From NCBI RefSeq assembly GCF_043641665.1, contig NC_092192.1:17634658-17698657 (forward strand): 64,000 bases of DNA, written 5' to 3'. The position numbers were made by a program, and so were the translations under genes. The DNA comes from Enoplosus armatus. Its lineage: Eukaryota > Chordata > Actinopteri > Centrarchiformes > Enoplosidae. Shown piece after piece: positions 1 to 14,359 of this stretch (within the stretch, counting starts at the first letter, position 1; each line of letters opens with the position of its first letter). The notes beneath the pieces are model-generated. The model had not been told where the DNA came from and did not search any database. It saw nothing but the letters and a program-made list of their open reading frames with translations.

Positions 1-3000
1 GGTCACTCGCCGATGGGAATGCTAAAAAACAGAGAGACAACAAATGAATATCACCACAAGGAAAGTGTTTGAACTACTACAACTTTCAACTACACTCCTT
101 TTATTTGATGGCTCCATGGAGACACCCAACAGGTTGTATGGTAACAGTTACAGCTCCTACCATTTTAGACTACTGTCTCAATTTTGCTGGTCTTCTAAAG
201 TTCACTCTTCAAAAGACAGAAAATAGTATTAAATATTAAACACTCTTAAATATTAAATAGTCTTTTGCACTATTATTATTCTGAAGATTATATAAGGTAG
301 AAATATATGAACGGAGTGAGGTTGTGGACTTCATAACATAATATATAAGAGTGTGCACACTGGCAGCAGCAGAAATGGAATAAATTGAGACAAAAAATAC
401 ATAAATAGTAAAATATCCCATATTATACCACAACATTTAAATATCTAAATATGGGGCATGTGTTTAGATATGCAGTATGACACTGTCCTGTATATGCAGA
501 AAATGACTAACTGTCTATTTGTATGCAGTGCATAATGAATCAGAGGATGTACTATATGTTCAAGAACCTGTGTTAAGATTAATGTGTCGATGCTGCCACA
601 TATTTTTCATGGAAAGAATCTGGCATGTCGATACTGTACGTGGTGTAAAACTCTGCACCTGTCATCTAAGATAAAGGAATAGCAGTTGTAGATCCAGGAT
701 ACAGGAAGTGAAGAATTTATGTTATTTGTTGTCCATTTTTTCAAAAATAACAGGGTGTAGTGCCATGGGTATCACAGAGATATATGCAGAGATTCCTATG
801 CATGGAGACAATGTCTATACATTTGTACAGACGTGAAAGCAAACATTATAAACAAGTGCCACAGAGCTTCAGAACGTGCAAAGTATTATGATTGCTGTTA
901 TTACCATTATTACTGAGACAAAAGTTTGATTTTCTGAAGCTGCCACTGCCAAATTAATTCTGATGACAATGATTGGTACACTAATCAGTAGCCCCAGTGA
1001 GATACTTCCTATCTCCATATTTTAATATTTCCCTTTTCCACCGCTTTTGATGTTTAACCGAGTGGAAAGCAAGACAATATTTCTGCAGTTTAACTAAAAA
1101 AGGAATCACAAGAAGATCTAAATAAGGCTAACAAAAAGTAGAAAACAGAGCTGTGGAAATGCTGTCACTATTTTGCCAGCATATCATTAGATCTGCTTTC
1201 GTCGTTATATAATGATGAGATTTGATGAAAGAATGAAAGAGTAAATAAATGAATGAAATACTGACGAAATCCTGGACTTGATAGCTTGAAGAGGAGCAGA
1301 GCGGCATGTAATAAATCATTCAAGATCACACCTTTTATCAAATTGAATGGCTTGTAAATACAGTTAGGAGACCATTAAATTTCCTCTTCCCAAGATCAGT
1401 TTACTAATGGCTACTTACCACCGATCCACAACAGAAAGATGACTCCTTGCAGCGCACATGCAATCGCACTCGTCCCCGACCCCCACACATGAGCGCCCCT
1501 CGTAAAAGTCAGGAAAGCACTGATACAGCAGAACAGCAGTGCCTCTGCTGCACGAGTCAGCCCAGATCAATACCACGGGTCTGTGCTTTCTACCATTCAA
1601 CCACTTTTCTGGCAAACAAATCCATGCTAGAAATCATTCAAACCATCAGCCTTTTAGTACATACGGACCAGATATTGAGAAATGCTTTTAGAGCTTAGGT
1701 AAGTGCTATCAACACTGTGTTCTTAATGCCGTTAGTGGGCTTCAGAATGTTTCCAGAAACCTGGTCATCTCCCCATCATCTCAACCAGCCGTATTTTTCT
1801 CACTGCAAAGATGCATCTCTTGTTCTTTCATCTAAATAATGATCATTTGAATCCTGGGATGCTTCATATTTTTTTCTCCCAGCAGTGATATCACATCACT
1901 ATATCAATAAATCATACATAGCGTACAGTAAGAAAGCTGTCTCGGACCTCTCGGTTATCTGTAACATTTAATGGAACTCAAGCTACATTTTCAAACAAAA
2001 ATGAAAGATTCACGAAACAAAACAATAGCTTTGTATGTCTTTGTTTGTGTTAGCGACGTGTATGCTTGGTGCAGAAACGAGGAAAAGAGGGCAATGAGAT
2101 GTTTTGGGAGATAAAAATATGACTGTGAATTGAATGTTTTGTTTTCTTTCTATTAAACATGCTCTTTGATTGGTGCATCTATACACAGTAGCATTTTTAA
2201 CAGTAGAAACATGTGTTTATAAGCTGTGTGTTGAGCTGAAAACACAAAGTGAGAACACACTGTTTATCATTACCATCGAAGAATATAAATTACGTTGATT
2301 GATTTAATTCAAATTGTGAAAAATACTAGAATATGGAGTGTGAAAATAGGCCATACTTAAAAGGAAGTCCCAATAAACACTGCTCCATCAAACCAGACAA
2401 TAGTGAGTAATTGTACTATTGTTTCTGTGTCAATACCAGACTGGACCGGACAAATGATACATTTGAATGGTGCATTCTTAATATGTGATTGGAGGTTAGG
2501 GTCTCGCTCCACAACTATTTAAATGTGAAGGGGCATTTAGTTGTTTAAATATGGGTTCTTGCTTAAACTTCTCCTCAAGGCACCACTCCAGAGAGTCAGC
2601 ATGTTTCCTGGGTATGATAACTAGCTAAGGCTGCAGAGATGGGAAATAGATTCTCCTTTTAGTCAGAGCACAAATCCTTCGCCAGGCCTTGGGGGCTGCA
2701 GGGATGCGGCAAGACGGAAGGATGGAAAGGGAGGCTGAGCAGGAGTGGGGAGTTGGTCAGGCAGACATGGACGGCGCTTTGGCTGGAGGGGACAAGCAGA
2801 AGGATTAGATTCTGGGAGACTGGAGGCGGGAGAGTGGGATTGTTTGGGCATTGTGGTAGGAGTAAGAAGCTATGGGGCTGCAAATGAAAAAGGGGACATT
2901 TATGATGGCATCTGAATTCATAACCCCATTTAGATATGGATAAAATGGCCTAATTTATATGCCTAATATTACAATCCCAACACAGACGGAAAGACACAGC

Positions 3001-4588
3001 AGGATTCTGTCATTACAGGGGGACTAAGACACCTTTTTAACTTAATAATAAACAGCAATCATCCACTGCCTACCCAGAGCTGCTGAAGCCCCTTTTTTCT
3101 GTCGGACTGCCAGAAATATCATATGTATACTAGAGCCTCAGAATAATTTCAAGCCACACATGATTACAGCTGAATATTTCCATTGATACCCTGATATGAC
3201 GAAGTATCTCATGGTCGTGTGTAGAATGAAAAGTGATCGAGTACACTGTTTTGTTATAATTGGGCCGATTTTTCCTTTACACAATGGAGAGCCGGCTGTC
3301 GTCCACTGCATTAAGTTAATAAAAATAGAAAAAAGTCAGAATGGCTGCTGCTGCATGTCCATTTATTTGCCTCAAGCTATTCAGTGCCATCTAACACTGC
3401 ATCTACACCCCAACTTCCCTTTGTCCTTACTGCTGAGATTGTGTTGCTTTACTGCCTTGAACATCAAGCATTTGAAAAAAAAAAAGCCACACTGTACACC
3501 AGCACTGAATGACCTCACAGGTTCATAATAATGGCAATTAAAAACACGGGACAGTGCCTGAGCTAGTCACCTTTGAATGAACAAATGAACCGCTTGCTAT
3601 GAATAGCATTTATATGAGCGGTTTGCACACCATAACCTTGATGCAAGTTCGGCTCTTGGAAATGTGTTTGACAAAAGAAAGACAAGTTATTTTCCTTCAT
3701 GTACGATAGAAAAATGTCTGCATCTCACCACCATTACTTTTTTCTAAAAAACAAAAGTTGGTAACTTAGTATACTCTGCACAAAGGAGGCAATGTGATTG
3801 GTATTTCCTTCCTTCGCAAATGCAATTAAACATGTAATAATCGAAATATTGCCATCCAACTGGAGGGGGATTTTTTTTCATGACAAAATGTCAAATTAAA
3901 AGGCCTTGTCACAGAAAATAAACATTCCCTAGGCACTCTTAGGAACAGCAAGGAGAAATGTACATTAAAAGCCTTTTAATGTGCTTGTATTTGAGGTTTG
4001 TTATGTAAGCTGAAGACACTCATTGTTAATTAACAGAACTATTGATGTAATATAAAAACATCCATAAGAAAAGACTTTTGACTTCATAAGCACTACACCT
4101 TCTCTCCCTCTCATCCTCCAATTGATTTGTACAAGCCAACATAAAATATAGTCACACACACACACAGTATAAATCTAGTAGGGTGAATCATAAAGACCAC
4201 ATTGAGTTGCCCTCTGATGATGACTACATATCATATATTAAAATAGTGGGATACCAAAGCACAATATGGCGTAACTTATAACAACATCTGGTTATGGTTA
4301 AAGTGATAAGGAGTGAAATAGTCTGAGGCAGATAATCATAAGTGATGATCTGTGTGAGTTAAATCATGAGCTTGAGGCTTACGGAAAGGGAAAACTGGTG
4401 GTAGGTCTGAACATAAGAGTGCATTTTAGGTTATGTTGAGACTGGCAGCCCATATCAGACTTTTGCCACATGGAGACTTCAGAATATATATTTCATTTAT
4501 CAAATCAGATTCAAACTGCAATCACTGGGGGGGTGGGGGGTTGATATCAGATTTAAATATTTAAATTGGCTTTCAAACTGTCTTTATA
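1..4588. other. AT-rich non-coding sequence, no gene seen
   Basis: Short reading frames only, with no recognisable domain, splice-framed exon or RNA. Contents of note are a (CA)7 at 4153-4166, a purine-rich patch at 2690-2880, and G-runs at 4527-4540. This is either the last pcdh1 intron or its 3' flank. Confidence 0.6.
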
Positions 4589-4615
4589 TCACCTGCAACC
4601 TTGGACACACAGCAG

Positions 4616-4623
4616 TGACGTCA
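4616..4623. promoter_or_regulatory. CRE-like palindrome TGACGTCA
   Basis: A perfect CREB/ATF consensus in a locally CpG-containing stretch (GTGACGTCACGTCCAG). It lies about 350 bp left of the antisense LINE fragment and far from any known gene start, so it may be chance or a relic of a repeat. Confidence 0.25.
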
Positions 4624-4974
4624 CGTCCAGAGGGCTAACAGCCCCGTTAGCTGGCTGCGGCTGCTGCAAAAAACATATATCAACCACCTCTGTCACTAAT
4701 GTTGTCTGGCGTGATGGAGGACTTCTGCACTGAGACAAGATATTGCTATGGTGTGAAGAGTGAGAGGATACATCTCCATTATTCACTCAGCCTGCAGCTT
4801 GCTGTTTTGTGTCTGTATTGGAAAAAACGCACCGCCAGTTTGCGAATGCACTAGCGCCTATGTCATTTCCACAGCAACTGACGCAGATTATCGTTAATGG
4901 TTATATCTAATCACTTGCAAATAACAGTCTGGACAGTCTGTGCTAAAGATTGGATTTGAAATAAAAATGTATTT

Positions 4975-5293
4975 ACCTGCAGCATGAATGAAGGAATATA
5001 AAGGGATTCCTGAGGCAAATAACTGTGCAACAAGGATAGCTATTTTGGTGGCTGTGGAGCATCTCTTTTGCCACTGCTGATTTGCACCACTGATCCCTGA
5101 TGGGACAGCAGACCCCACTGCTGTTGCGCTCTCCCATAGCACCGAGCTCCCGGCCCACTGTGAATGCCCCGGAGCTACCTGACACCACTCTGCCGTCAGG
5201 TGCCCTGTCATCCAGCCAAGCCTCACTGATTGCCAGTGCACAGAGCTGCAGGTACTTATGCAGATGGGAAAGCTTTTCCATCTTCTCTGACAC
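4975..5293 (-). mobile_element. LINE endonuclease fragment, antisense, decayed
   Basis: The minus strand reads LSHLHKYLQLCALAISEAWL, then DDRAPDGRVV, then GVCCPIRDQWCKSAV, and in a shifted frame SYLPQES. This is the order of the endonuclease motifs in L2/CR1-like LINEs (cFTETWL, DxxPDSAV, GGGVCxxINxxWC, YLPREF). At least one frameshift separates the pieces, so it is a relic. It is probably unrelated to the copy in intron 1, which lies on the other strand. Confidence 0.5.
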
Positions 5294-7775
5294 AGACTTC
5301 CAGCCGAGTCACAGGTGAGTTAGATTTAGTGTTTGAATCTCTGTCCCACGCTTCCAAGTTTGCATTTGCGTTTTGACCGATCTGTACGTGAACATTTGGT
5401 GACCAAGCTGGCGACTACATTGTCTGTGCTTAAACTACCTTGCAGAAATAACTCCCTGGCGTGCTGTATTTCACAGCAAGCAGCAGCTTAATGGTTGGCA
5501 CATATGATGGGAGCAGATACGATCCATATAGTGTAGTGGCAGCAGGATAGGACAGAAAATTAACATAATATCAAAATACATTTAATAACTATAACTCAGA
5601 AGATGATATTATCATTGTAGTAGAATAATACTCTGGTGGTTCTTCTACACAAGTACCCTGATTTGGTATGAATGTTAATAACAGCACATCCTTTAATATG
5701 TAACCTGAGATTCAAAGCTTGAGAAAGCATCTAATCTTTGAGGCATTAACCTCTGAATTTTAAGCCAAAGTGGTTCATACCACATTTATGCCACTTTGAT
5801 TGCATCTCCATTTATGCTACTCTGACTGCTTGCTAAACATATCTGGATCAAAGTAAAGAATTGCATCATTTATTATGAATTAATCATAAAAAATAATCCT
5901 TTTTAATCAATCCAGTTATCTATTTTCTATAAAATAACAACATGTGCTAGATTGATGTAGCGTAGTAAAAAAAAAGATAGATGATGTGCTATTTGCAGTA
6001 AAATTAATCTAAATGTGCCCGACTACATTTCATTGCTATGAAGAGAAAATCTGAGAAAAGCTGATGAACTCAACAACAGAGTACCCCACGACTGTATTTG
6101 AAAAGAATATCTCGTTACTTCCCATGTCCAATGGGTATCGATGTATTTGACACAGCTAGTTTGTTGCCAAATGCTTTTCATTCAAATGTTTATTACACAG
6201 AGGCATTGTTAAAGCTGAGTCACTGTGGCCAGTGGAACATGCTGAATATTCAGAATTTCACTTTGAGGAGCAAAGCACAAGAAGCGCCTGAGTTCCATAA
6301 CTTTGAAGAAGATATGGTATATGAATGGGGATTATAACCAACTAAGCATAATCATTGCTATGTTGTATAGCAACTTGGGTGCAATTTGCTAGCGGAAAAT
6401 GTGGCTTCTGCAGAGACAGGTAGGGTGCAGTATTTTTTCTTCTAATAAAAGTAAAAAAAACGCGAGGCTTCTGAAGGTAAAGCATGTAGTCTATGTGTTT
6501 CACACAGAGACAGCTAGAGAGAAAGGAATCTATAAGGTTATAAACGTGAGCTGCATCTCATTTGGTTTACAATAGAGTGCTTTTAACTGGTTGTGAAGCC
6601 AAACAGCTATAGTATACTCTCCTGGAATACCCTCAACTTTTCGAACTGCAGGAAACCTATGTGGCCCTGTTTATCAACCCTGAGTTGAGGTATGTCTTAT
6701 GTGTACTGCAGCTGCAAGCCAGACTTTTCCTATTGAATCACAGTTATGTGTCTCTCAGATATTATGAAATGGGTTTTCTGCCCATGTTAAAGGAAACGGC
6801 TGATGTCTCAGTGCCCCTGTGATATGAAAAATTCAATTTAAAAGGATGAGAGAAAGAATGGTGCACGGCCTATTTTCATTCCCCCACACTGAGAGATATG
6901 AGAATGATGTTCTGTTGTGTGGAGGAAATGATGCCAATCGTACTGCAGAGAAATTCCTTCATAATTCAATTCAATTTCTTCTAAATCCCAATGGCAAGCT
7001 CCTCTGCCAAAGAGAGGCAGAATGACAGAGACAAAAAGCGAGGGCTAGAGACGGAGATGGAAGAAGAGGGACTAAAGATTGAGACTGAAACAATGGAGAA
7101 ATAGAGACAGAGTCACGGAGAGCAGCCAGACTTGCTGAAAGGTAAGAGGGGGAGACAGCAATACAAAGTGGAGGGAAAGTAGATGGAAGAACAATGTTTT
7201 AGTAATGATTAATTTTGATCACTGTGGCATTTTAAGTATAGCCAACTAATTTTCTCTAATTTCCTCTCTGCAGCGTCTGACAGAAGCAGAGAAAATCGTC
7301 TTTTGTTGAGATCTAACAGGACAAACTGCTTATTCTCGTGAAGTAGTGTTCAGATTGGAGGACTAGTGTGTAGTAAACCTATAGTATATGCATTTCCTTC
7401 TATTCTAAATGCACCAAACGTGCATGTAAACTCTTTTGATAGCCTGTGAGAGTTCCCCTGAGTGTGGGTCCTCAGAATTTCCATTGAGTTACTGTGTTTG
7501 TGAGTACATCCTGGCTCTGGCATTTTTGGGCGTGTATGCAGGAATCAATGAGCTGCTGCCTCTGAAGGCACAGAAAAAATGAGCCGCACCAACAAATATG
7601 ACAATGAAGAAGTGCACCTCTCAGTGTATGCAGCAACCATAAAACCATAAAGACTGAAGCAGTTGCAGTGGAAATGCATATGGAACTGTTTTTATTTTCC
7701 ATTCCACCATTATGTGCTCCATTCTCTTCCCATCTACTGCTCTCTTCTCTCCCTCTCCCTCTCTTTCTCTACAGG

Positions 7776-7801
7776 CACACACACACACACACACACACAC
7801 A
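7776..7801. repeat. (CA)n microsatellite
   Basis: About 13 uninterrupted CA units after a CT-rich tract (TCTCTCCCTCTCCCTCTC). Confidence 0.95.
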
Positions 7802-10219
7802 GTTGTTTTTGTAGGTGCAATAGCTCCAAGGCAAGCAGCGTGGAATTGGAGTCTTCAAAGAGTCTTGGATTATCAAAGAGACACAGCTACCAGAAAACTA
7901 GGGGACACGCTGGAGAAGGGGGAGAGAGGAACATAAGCGAGAGGCGGGGAGGGGGGAAGAGTGCAGAGGAGTCAGCATGGGTTTGGGTGGAGGATGAAGT
8001 GATCAGACAGGGGAGGGGTGGGGGTGAGGGGTGGATAAAGACCAGAAGTCCCTTTGTTCACGTACTGTAAATGGAGAGAAAAAAAGGCTGGAGTGAATGC
8101 ATTAAAAAACAATCACATAGACCTTAATGGTCTTGATAGGCAAGACTGAATTCGCATTCTTCACTGTCTGTGCCAGCACTTATTCTGGAGTATTTCTTTT
8201 TCCCTACACAGAGAATTTCATTTCAATGGGAGCACTGGCCTTGAAATACCATAATGTTGTCACAGTAAAACCAAGTATTACTGCAGCAGGACCCACCATG
8301 TGTGAATATAGCTGCCACATCTAATGACAAATCTGACTGTTCACGCCATTCCATATGACAGGATGTGGGAGTGCTGGTGTGAATGCATCACCCCTCAACA
8401 AAAAGCTCTCCGTCAGCCCCTCTGTCCCACAATGAGCTATGGATGTCTTTTTTTTTTCCCATTACAAGAACACCTCTCACCATAGAACACATTTCAAGTC
8501 AGTGTATGAAACTGATTCTGGTCGGTTCACCGCTGTCAGCTGCGGGGCATCATCCACCAATGATCCTGTCCCACTGCCACAGCTCACACACATAAACCTC
8601 CCACCTTCACTGACCTGGTTTGAACTAAATTAGACTCATTTAGCGTACGATGAGAGCGTAAAATGCTCCCAGCACACAATGTCAAAAACAAATCAAAGTA
8701 CAAAAAGTAATCCTCTTCTCTGTCCCACTCTTCTTGAAAAATGTGGCTCTTGTGAAAGATGGGTGCTGTGAACAAAAGTGTTCCCTGCTGCCTGCATCCA
8801 TTTGGTAATTTGGGGGAATGCCATGACATCGTTTACTTTGACGCGGGCAGAGGAGCGTGAGTAGAAAAGTGAGAGTTGGGACTATGCAGCACAAAATGTT
8901 AAACTCAAAAATGACATTTGCACCTCTATCTACACGGAGCACATGTGCAGATGTTCTGTGCTGGTGTAATGGCATCAGTTAGTAAAGGCACACATGTGCA
9001 TGAACATAACCATAAAACCCAAAACCGCATAAACAAAAGTCCAAAAAAGTGAAATCTTGACTGCTGTTTCTAAGCCACAGTTAGCTGATATAATGAAGTG
9101 AGGACAGTACACATGCAAAATGAAGGAAAAAAATGGCTGACAGCAGGGAAGAACACGGACAAGATATGAAACTGATAAAATACCTGCCATTCTAAGTATA
9201 GCAACAGTCCAGCATACTGTTATTTTAACATATTATTTAATGACCAAATGATCATTTAGTGTGTGCTACAATTGCTTCATCAGTAACAGTCTTTGAGTTT
9301 GTGTTGGTGGAATGTAAAAGTCAATACACATAGTGAGTCAGAGCTGATTAATAATACACAATATATTTAGTTTAATTGGTATTTTTTCTGACATAATGAA
9401 ATAAGATGATGATGGAATGGGGAAACACAAATGTAATATTCTTTGGTGTCAAGAGAGATTCGGAGGGAAGGGATAAGCTTCGGGGAAAGCCGGAGAAAGG
9501 ATCAGTGGAAAAACTTAATTGGGAAGGGCACAGGATTAAAATTTTGATTGGTTTAGGGTTTAGATGGTGATGTCTTTCTACCGACACTCTCATTGTCTTT
9601 AACTGTGGAGACTAAATATGCTAATATGGAGCTCATAGGGCCAAAAGAAATCTTATAGAATGAACACGATTTTTAGAGTTGGGGGTTATGCAGGGCCATG
9701 TGCTCCCAGGCACAGGAAGGGAATCATCGCTCCGAACAGAGACACAAGAAGTAAGCAGACAGGAGAAAAGGAGGACACAATGTAGAGGAAAAGAACGGTA
9801 GATGTAGGTAGGTGCCACGGTTGAGGAGATGGTGATCTGAAGCTAGAAAATATTTTTACCAAAGACGAGTGATGTTATGAAGAGAAATAACTGAAAATAG
9901 CAGGAGTGCAAGAAAATGAAGATTAATATGACAGAGGAGGAGTTTCATGGGTGGTTACTCTGTTAAAGTATACCATGCGCATCCACTCAGGCTTTAAACA
10001 GTTATTTGAGTTTTAAATATCACTGAAATATTTTTGCATTCTATTGTTTTTTTTTCCCCAGAGTCATCTGATTGATGAGTCATGGGATGAGTTGATTGAT
10101 TGATGAGTAATTTATTATTTAATATACTGTATTAGTTAAGTGTATTGTTTTTATTTCTCAGATGTAAAGGGTTCAGGTTGACTCATTCAGATTTAAGGTT
10201 TCATCAGCTTCTCTTTGAT

Positions 10220-10243
10220 TAAGTAAGTAGTAAGTAAGTAAGT
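10220..10243. repeat. (AAGT)n microsatellite, imperfect
   Basis: About six AAGT units with one shortened unit. Confidence 0.85.
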
Positions 10244-11194
10244 TCTACAAAACGCAGCTCGTTTTAGTTGCACATTAACACTGCCTTGGAGGCCGAAGTA
10301 TATTTGCAGCCAAAATAACTTCCAGCAACCACAACAAACAGTTGCATTTAGAAGAGAGCTGCGGTGAATTAGAGTGACTACATTGTACATTGGAGTCAGG
10401 CCAGTAGCTTGTTTCACTTTTATAGACATGTACGATGTAATGTATAGCCTACTACATGACCTCCATGATCACTTAACAATCTGCAAACTGCCTGCAGAAT
10501 GGAAGCACTACAAAGATAGCAGTAGTTTATCTTTATATTACGTAGTTGTGAGAGTCATTGCCTCCCACCACAACTATGGATTCACATCACCGCACATGAA
10601 AAACATGGTGACAGTGATGTTAATACTTCCAGAAATTTGGTTTCTACTTAAAACCTGACACCATCTGACCTCAGCAGGATATTTTAGGTGGCATATATTT
10701 GCACCGTGTGACACTGCACCTCTGAAATAAGAACATTACTTCCCTCTTTTGTGAAAGCTCCTCTGGTGAGAAACAGTCAGTGCTGCATGAGCGTAGAGTT
10801 CACTGCTTTTAATGGGAGTGAAAGGAGCTGATTTCATTGGCTATGATAGAAGCTCCACTCTTACCACTTATGACATTTATCCTAATGTGGCCTCTATTAC
10901 TCCACTGCAGGTAAAAATCTTTAGGTCAATGATCTCACACTGCTAACTTGAGCCAGCATCTGAAGTCTTGAAATAAGAGGCCCTAATTTTCTATGCCAAA
11001 AGCAAGAGAGATCAAGTTTTACATAAATGTCTGGAATTGGGCCCCAAAGTTTGTCAGATCACATCTGGTCATGCTCTATAATGTTGCTGAGCAGACGCTT
11101 TGGCAGCTTTGCAAATTGAGATATCTGTGTGTGTTTGGCCTATGGGTTCAGAGCCCTCTAATGGTCAATTGCAACTATATTTTTTATCTACATA

Positions 11195-11310
11195 ATGTCC
11201 CAGGGGCAAGTTTCCAATTCAATCTCCAACAAGCTGCGGTCCTAAACAAAACTGAATTAAAGGCGAGTAGAATTTAAAGGCAATACTTTAACAGAAAGAC
11301 GTAAAAAAGA
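11195..11310 (+). repeat. short dispersed repeat, copy A
   Basis: AATGTCCCAGGGGCAAGTTT, then TCCTAAACAAAACTGAATTA, then ATTTAAAGGCAATACTT and AACAGAAA. The same order recurs at 40572-40690 with roughly three quarters identity by eye. The opening resembles the 'tttattgtcccagggggaaa' segment found in many fish LINE and SINE tails. Confidence 0.5.
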
Positions 11311-12124
11311 GTCAATAAACCGAGAGGTCAAAGAAACACACTCACTTGGACTGTTTGGAAGTATGTTACTAAAATAAATATAATCATTTTACCTGAAAGT
11401 AGGGCTTTTTTGGTATCAATTCACAGCCTTGTCTGACATGGATTATGGCTGATATTTGCAGTGTACAATACATTTTCTATTTGTTTTAGCTTGCAAGCCG
11501 TTGCTTCAAGTTCTGTGAAACCAATCAATATTTACTGTTTTTAAGCCCAGAGCAGAAGTTGCACAGTCACCACACCTTAATAGCTGTCTGTGGGCTAGTA
11601 TACACTTTGTCAGTGTACTCATGTCAGCAAGGAATGGTAAGCTCAATTGAACAAGGTTTATGTCAAGTACCCACTTAAATGTTCTGATACTTCCTGAATA
11701 CTAATAGCAGCTTGTACATTGGCTTTTTCCATTTATCTCCATTTCCTATAATATACAGTAAAACAAGCATCTTCCAAACTGTCTCTGAAAGACATACCAG
11801 GAGTTAATAACGCCAGAAGGGAAAGATAGACAGAGGAGAAGATGGCTGATGGGGGAAGTAAAGAATCAGACATGAGAGAAATTAATCCTCAATATCCACT
11901 CCCTGCTGGGTACCTTATTGCCTCTCAAACTTCCCATCTTCAGAGTTAATATCTCTATTGCTGCAGCATCTGGCTGAGAAGCATGCATATACTTCCATTT
12001 GTTTGAACTGGAACATAATTGGATTGGGGAAAGGGATGAAAAACCCTTCAACCATACTTAAAACTTTTTTTTTCCTGGCCATCCTCTAATATGTGCATGA
12101 GAGTGTGCGATTCAGTGTTTCAGC

Positions 12125-12149
12125 GTGTGTGTGTGTGTGTGTGTGTGTG
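12125..12149. repeat. (GT)n microsatellite
   Basis: About 12 uninterrupted GT units. Confidence 0.95.
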
Positions 12150-14321
12150 CGTTGCTATTAATAGCATCTCTCACGGTCTCGCTTGTCTTGATTTGTTACC
12201 CTGCATCCAAAATGTCCCAATTGGCAATACATTCCGAGAGCTGGACGATTTCGGAAGTGTGTCTGCATCTCATTCTTGCACTCAAAGTAATCCTTTCGAT
12301 GTAACTGGATGGGGAGCCCTCATGCTCCTCCATCTTATCAAGGAACTGAAAAATCATGCTTAATTAGATTCATAGTGACCTTTTTCATCTCTGGCTACAA
12401 GCGCCCAGTCACTGCCGACGCAGGATGTGTTCTCAACATTGATCTTTCTGCAGACCCGGGGATTGAGAAGAGCCCGGCGCAGCGAAACGAGGCAGAAAAA
12501 CAACATATCAAAAATCATCAGATGAAGAGATTACTCTGTTTGAGTGAGCTGCTCTGTGTGGTGAGGCCTTTAGGAGTTAGCGTGTTTTTGCGAGAAGAGC
12601 TCTCTAATCCACCTACTGCATCTCAATCATAGTGCAAACAAACTCACACACAAGTACCAAGTCGTGCCCTCGGTCTCATCGCCCATTTGCCAGACATGCA
12701 CATGTAAATCCTACTGCATTTCTCCTTCTCAGATCCTACCTCCAACCGCTTCTCCTTTTGCATCCCACTAACCTGCAACTGCAGGACAGCAATGGTAGTC
12801 CAGCAGGCTTCAAACAAAAGATGACTTACAACTTCCATCCAAAAAAAAACTACATGCCCTGCTGATGAAGCCAATACATAATGATTTGCCTTTTCTCACA
12901 AATTTTCAACATGCATACATGTATATATTTGCAGCATATATCGCCAAAGCTCAATTAGGTTTACACAGTAATAAATACCATGTATATCACCAAAAAGAGA
13001 GATATTAAGACATCTAAGCAACCTGCATTGACTATAATACCGTATGGAATTCTCATTTTGAGATCTTGAAAAATATGAGCAGATTTGTGTTTGTCACAGT
13101 CTCTCTGCAGCTTTGCTAATACTGTGGGGGAACACACTACACACAGTTGATACAGATATGGTATGATATTGATGACAGATTTGATTAATCTACTGATGGA
13201 ATTTCGGTGGAGTGCTCGACAATGGGCTTGAGACAGAGCCCCAAAGCAGAATATCTAGTACGAATACTCTATTGCCATATCCTTTCAGAGCTCATTTGAG
13301 TCATATCTGACATATTTATGGCTCATCATGTCATATCGTAGCCATCAGAGTACAAGCACCATGAACCATTTAAATACTGTGGGCCATGCTGTCATCTCCT
13401 GTTAGTAACATATGTCTGATAGATGCATAAGAGGAGGCACTCAACTTGATTCTTTCCTAGTGCTGCAGAGAAGCTTGAGCCCAGAGTTGGTGAATTTACT
13501 GGCAGGAATGATTTTGCAAGGAGGCGTATTTAGCTGAATAAAAAAATTGACAGCTTTATATTGGTTGGGCAGAGATACTGGAAGCACAGGAACGCTCAAC
13601 AAACAGGAGCCTTATCTGGATACAGAATGGTACAATATCTTTTTAAAAAGAAGTACAAGTTAACAGTTGCACCCAACAAATCTATAATGATCCTTTGCGT
13701 GCACCTTAACAGAGTTGCCTGGCAACAAGACTAGAGCTCTGCAGTGAATTTAAGTGTCAAATGAAATACATTTGTAATCCAAAGGCAACACAGATTAAAT
13801 TTTAGACAGTAGGAGTGCCTCTTGGACAAGATTTCAATAGCTAAGGTGGGCAAAGTGAATTGGAAAAAGAATTTTCTACACCTTAATAACTTCCACAACA
13901 CCGACTCGTAGCTGAATATGGACGGTTGAATGAGCACAAAATAAGCACAGCTAATTAGCTGTATAGTTTTAAAATGGGCTGCCTTAATGGACGCAGTTAT
14001 TCATCTGCCTTCAGCTGGAATCTGTGAAATATCATGAGGGTGGACGTGAGGCTGATAAATCATGATAGCATATAGATCAGTGTCATACCTTTTTCCTCTG
14101 AATTATTGATTAACTCATACGCAGAGCTGCTGTTTGAAAACACATTTCCTGCTCGTGTTTGGCCACTAAAATCCGCTTGACAAATACCACATAAAAAAAA
14201 ATGGGTTCAGGAAAAACAATGCTTCTAATATGCTTTATGTATGAACAAGATGAAAAATCGGTGAAACATTCCTGCTACCCCCCTCCCCAACTCCCCTCCT
14301 CTCTGTCTCAAACGCTCCCCC

Positions 14322-14322
<1 letters not shown>

Positions 14323-14357
<35 letters not shown>
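14323..14357. repeat. (AC)n microsatellite
   Basis: About 17 uninterrupted AC units, followed about 200 bp later by an imperfect CA-rich tract (about 14560-14645). Confidence 0.95.

Positions 14358-14359
<2 letters not shown>

Noticed and set aside
7663..8070. 135-codon plus-strand frame containing a run of TH residues
   Set aside because: It is generated by the CA microsatellite and the purine-rich stretch after it.
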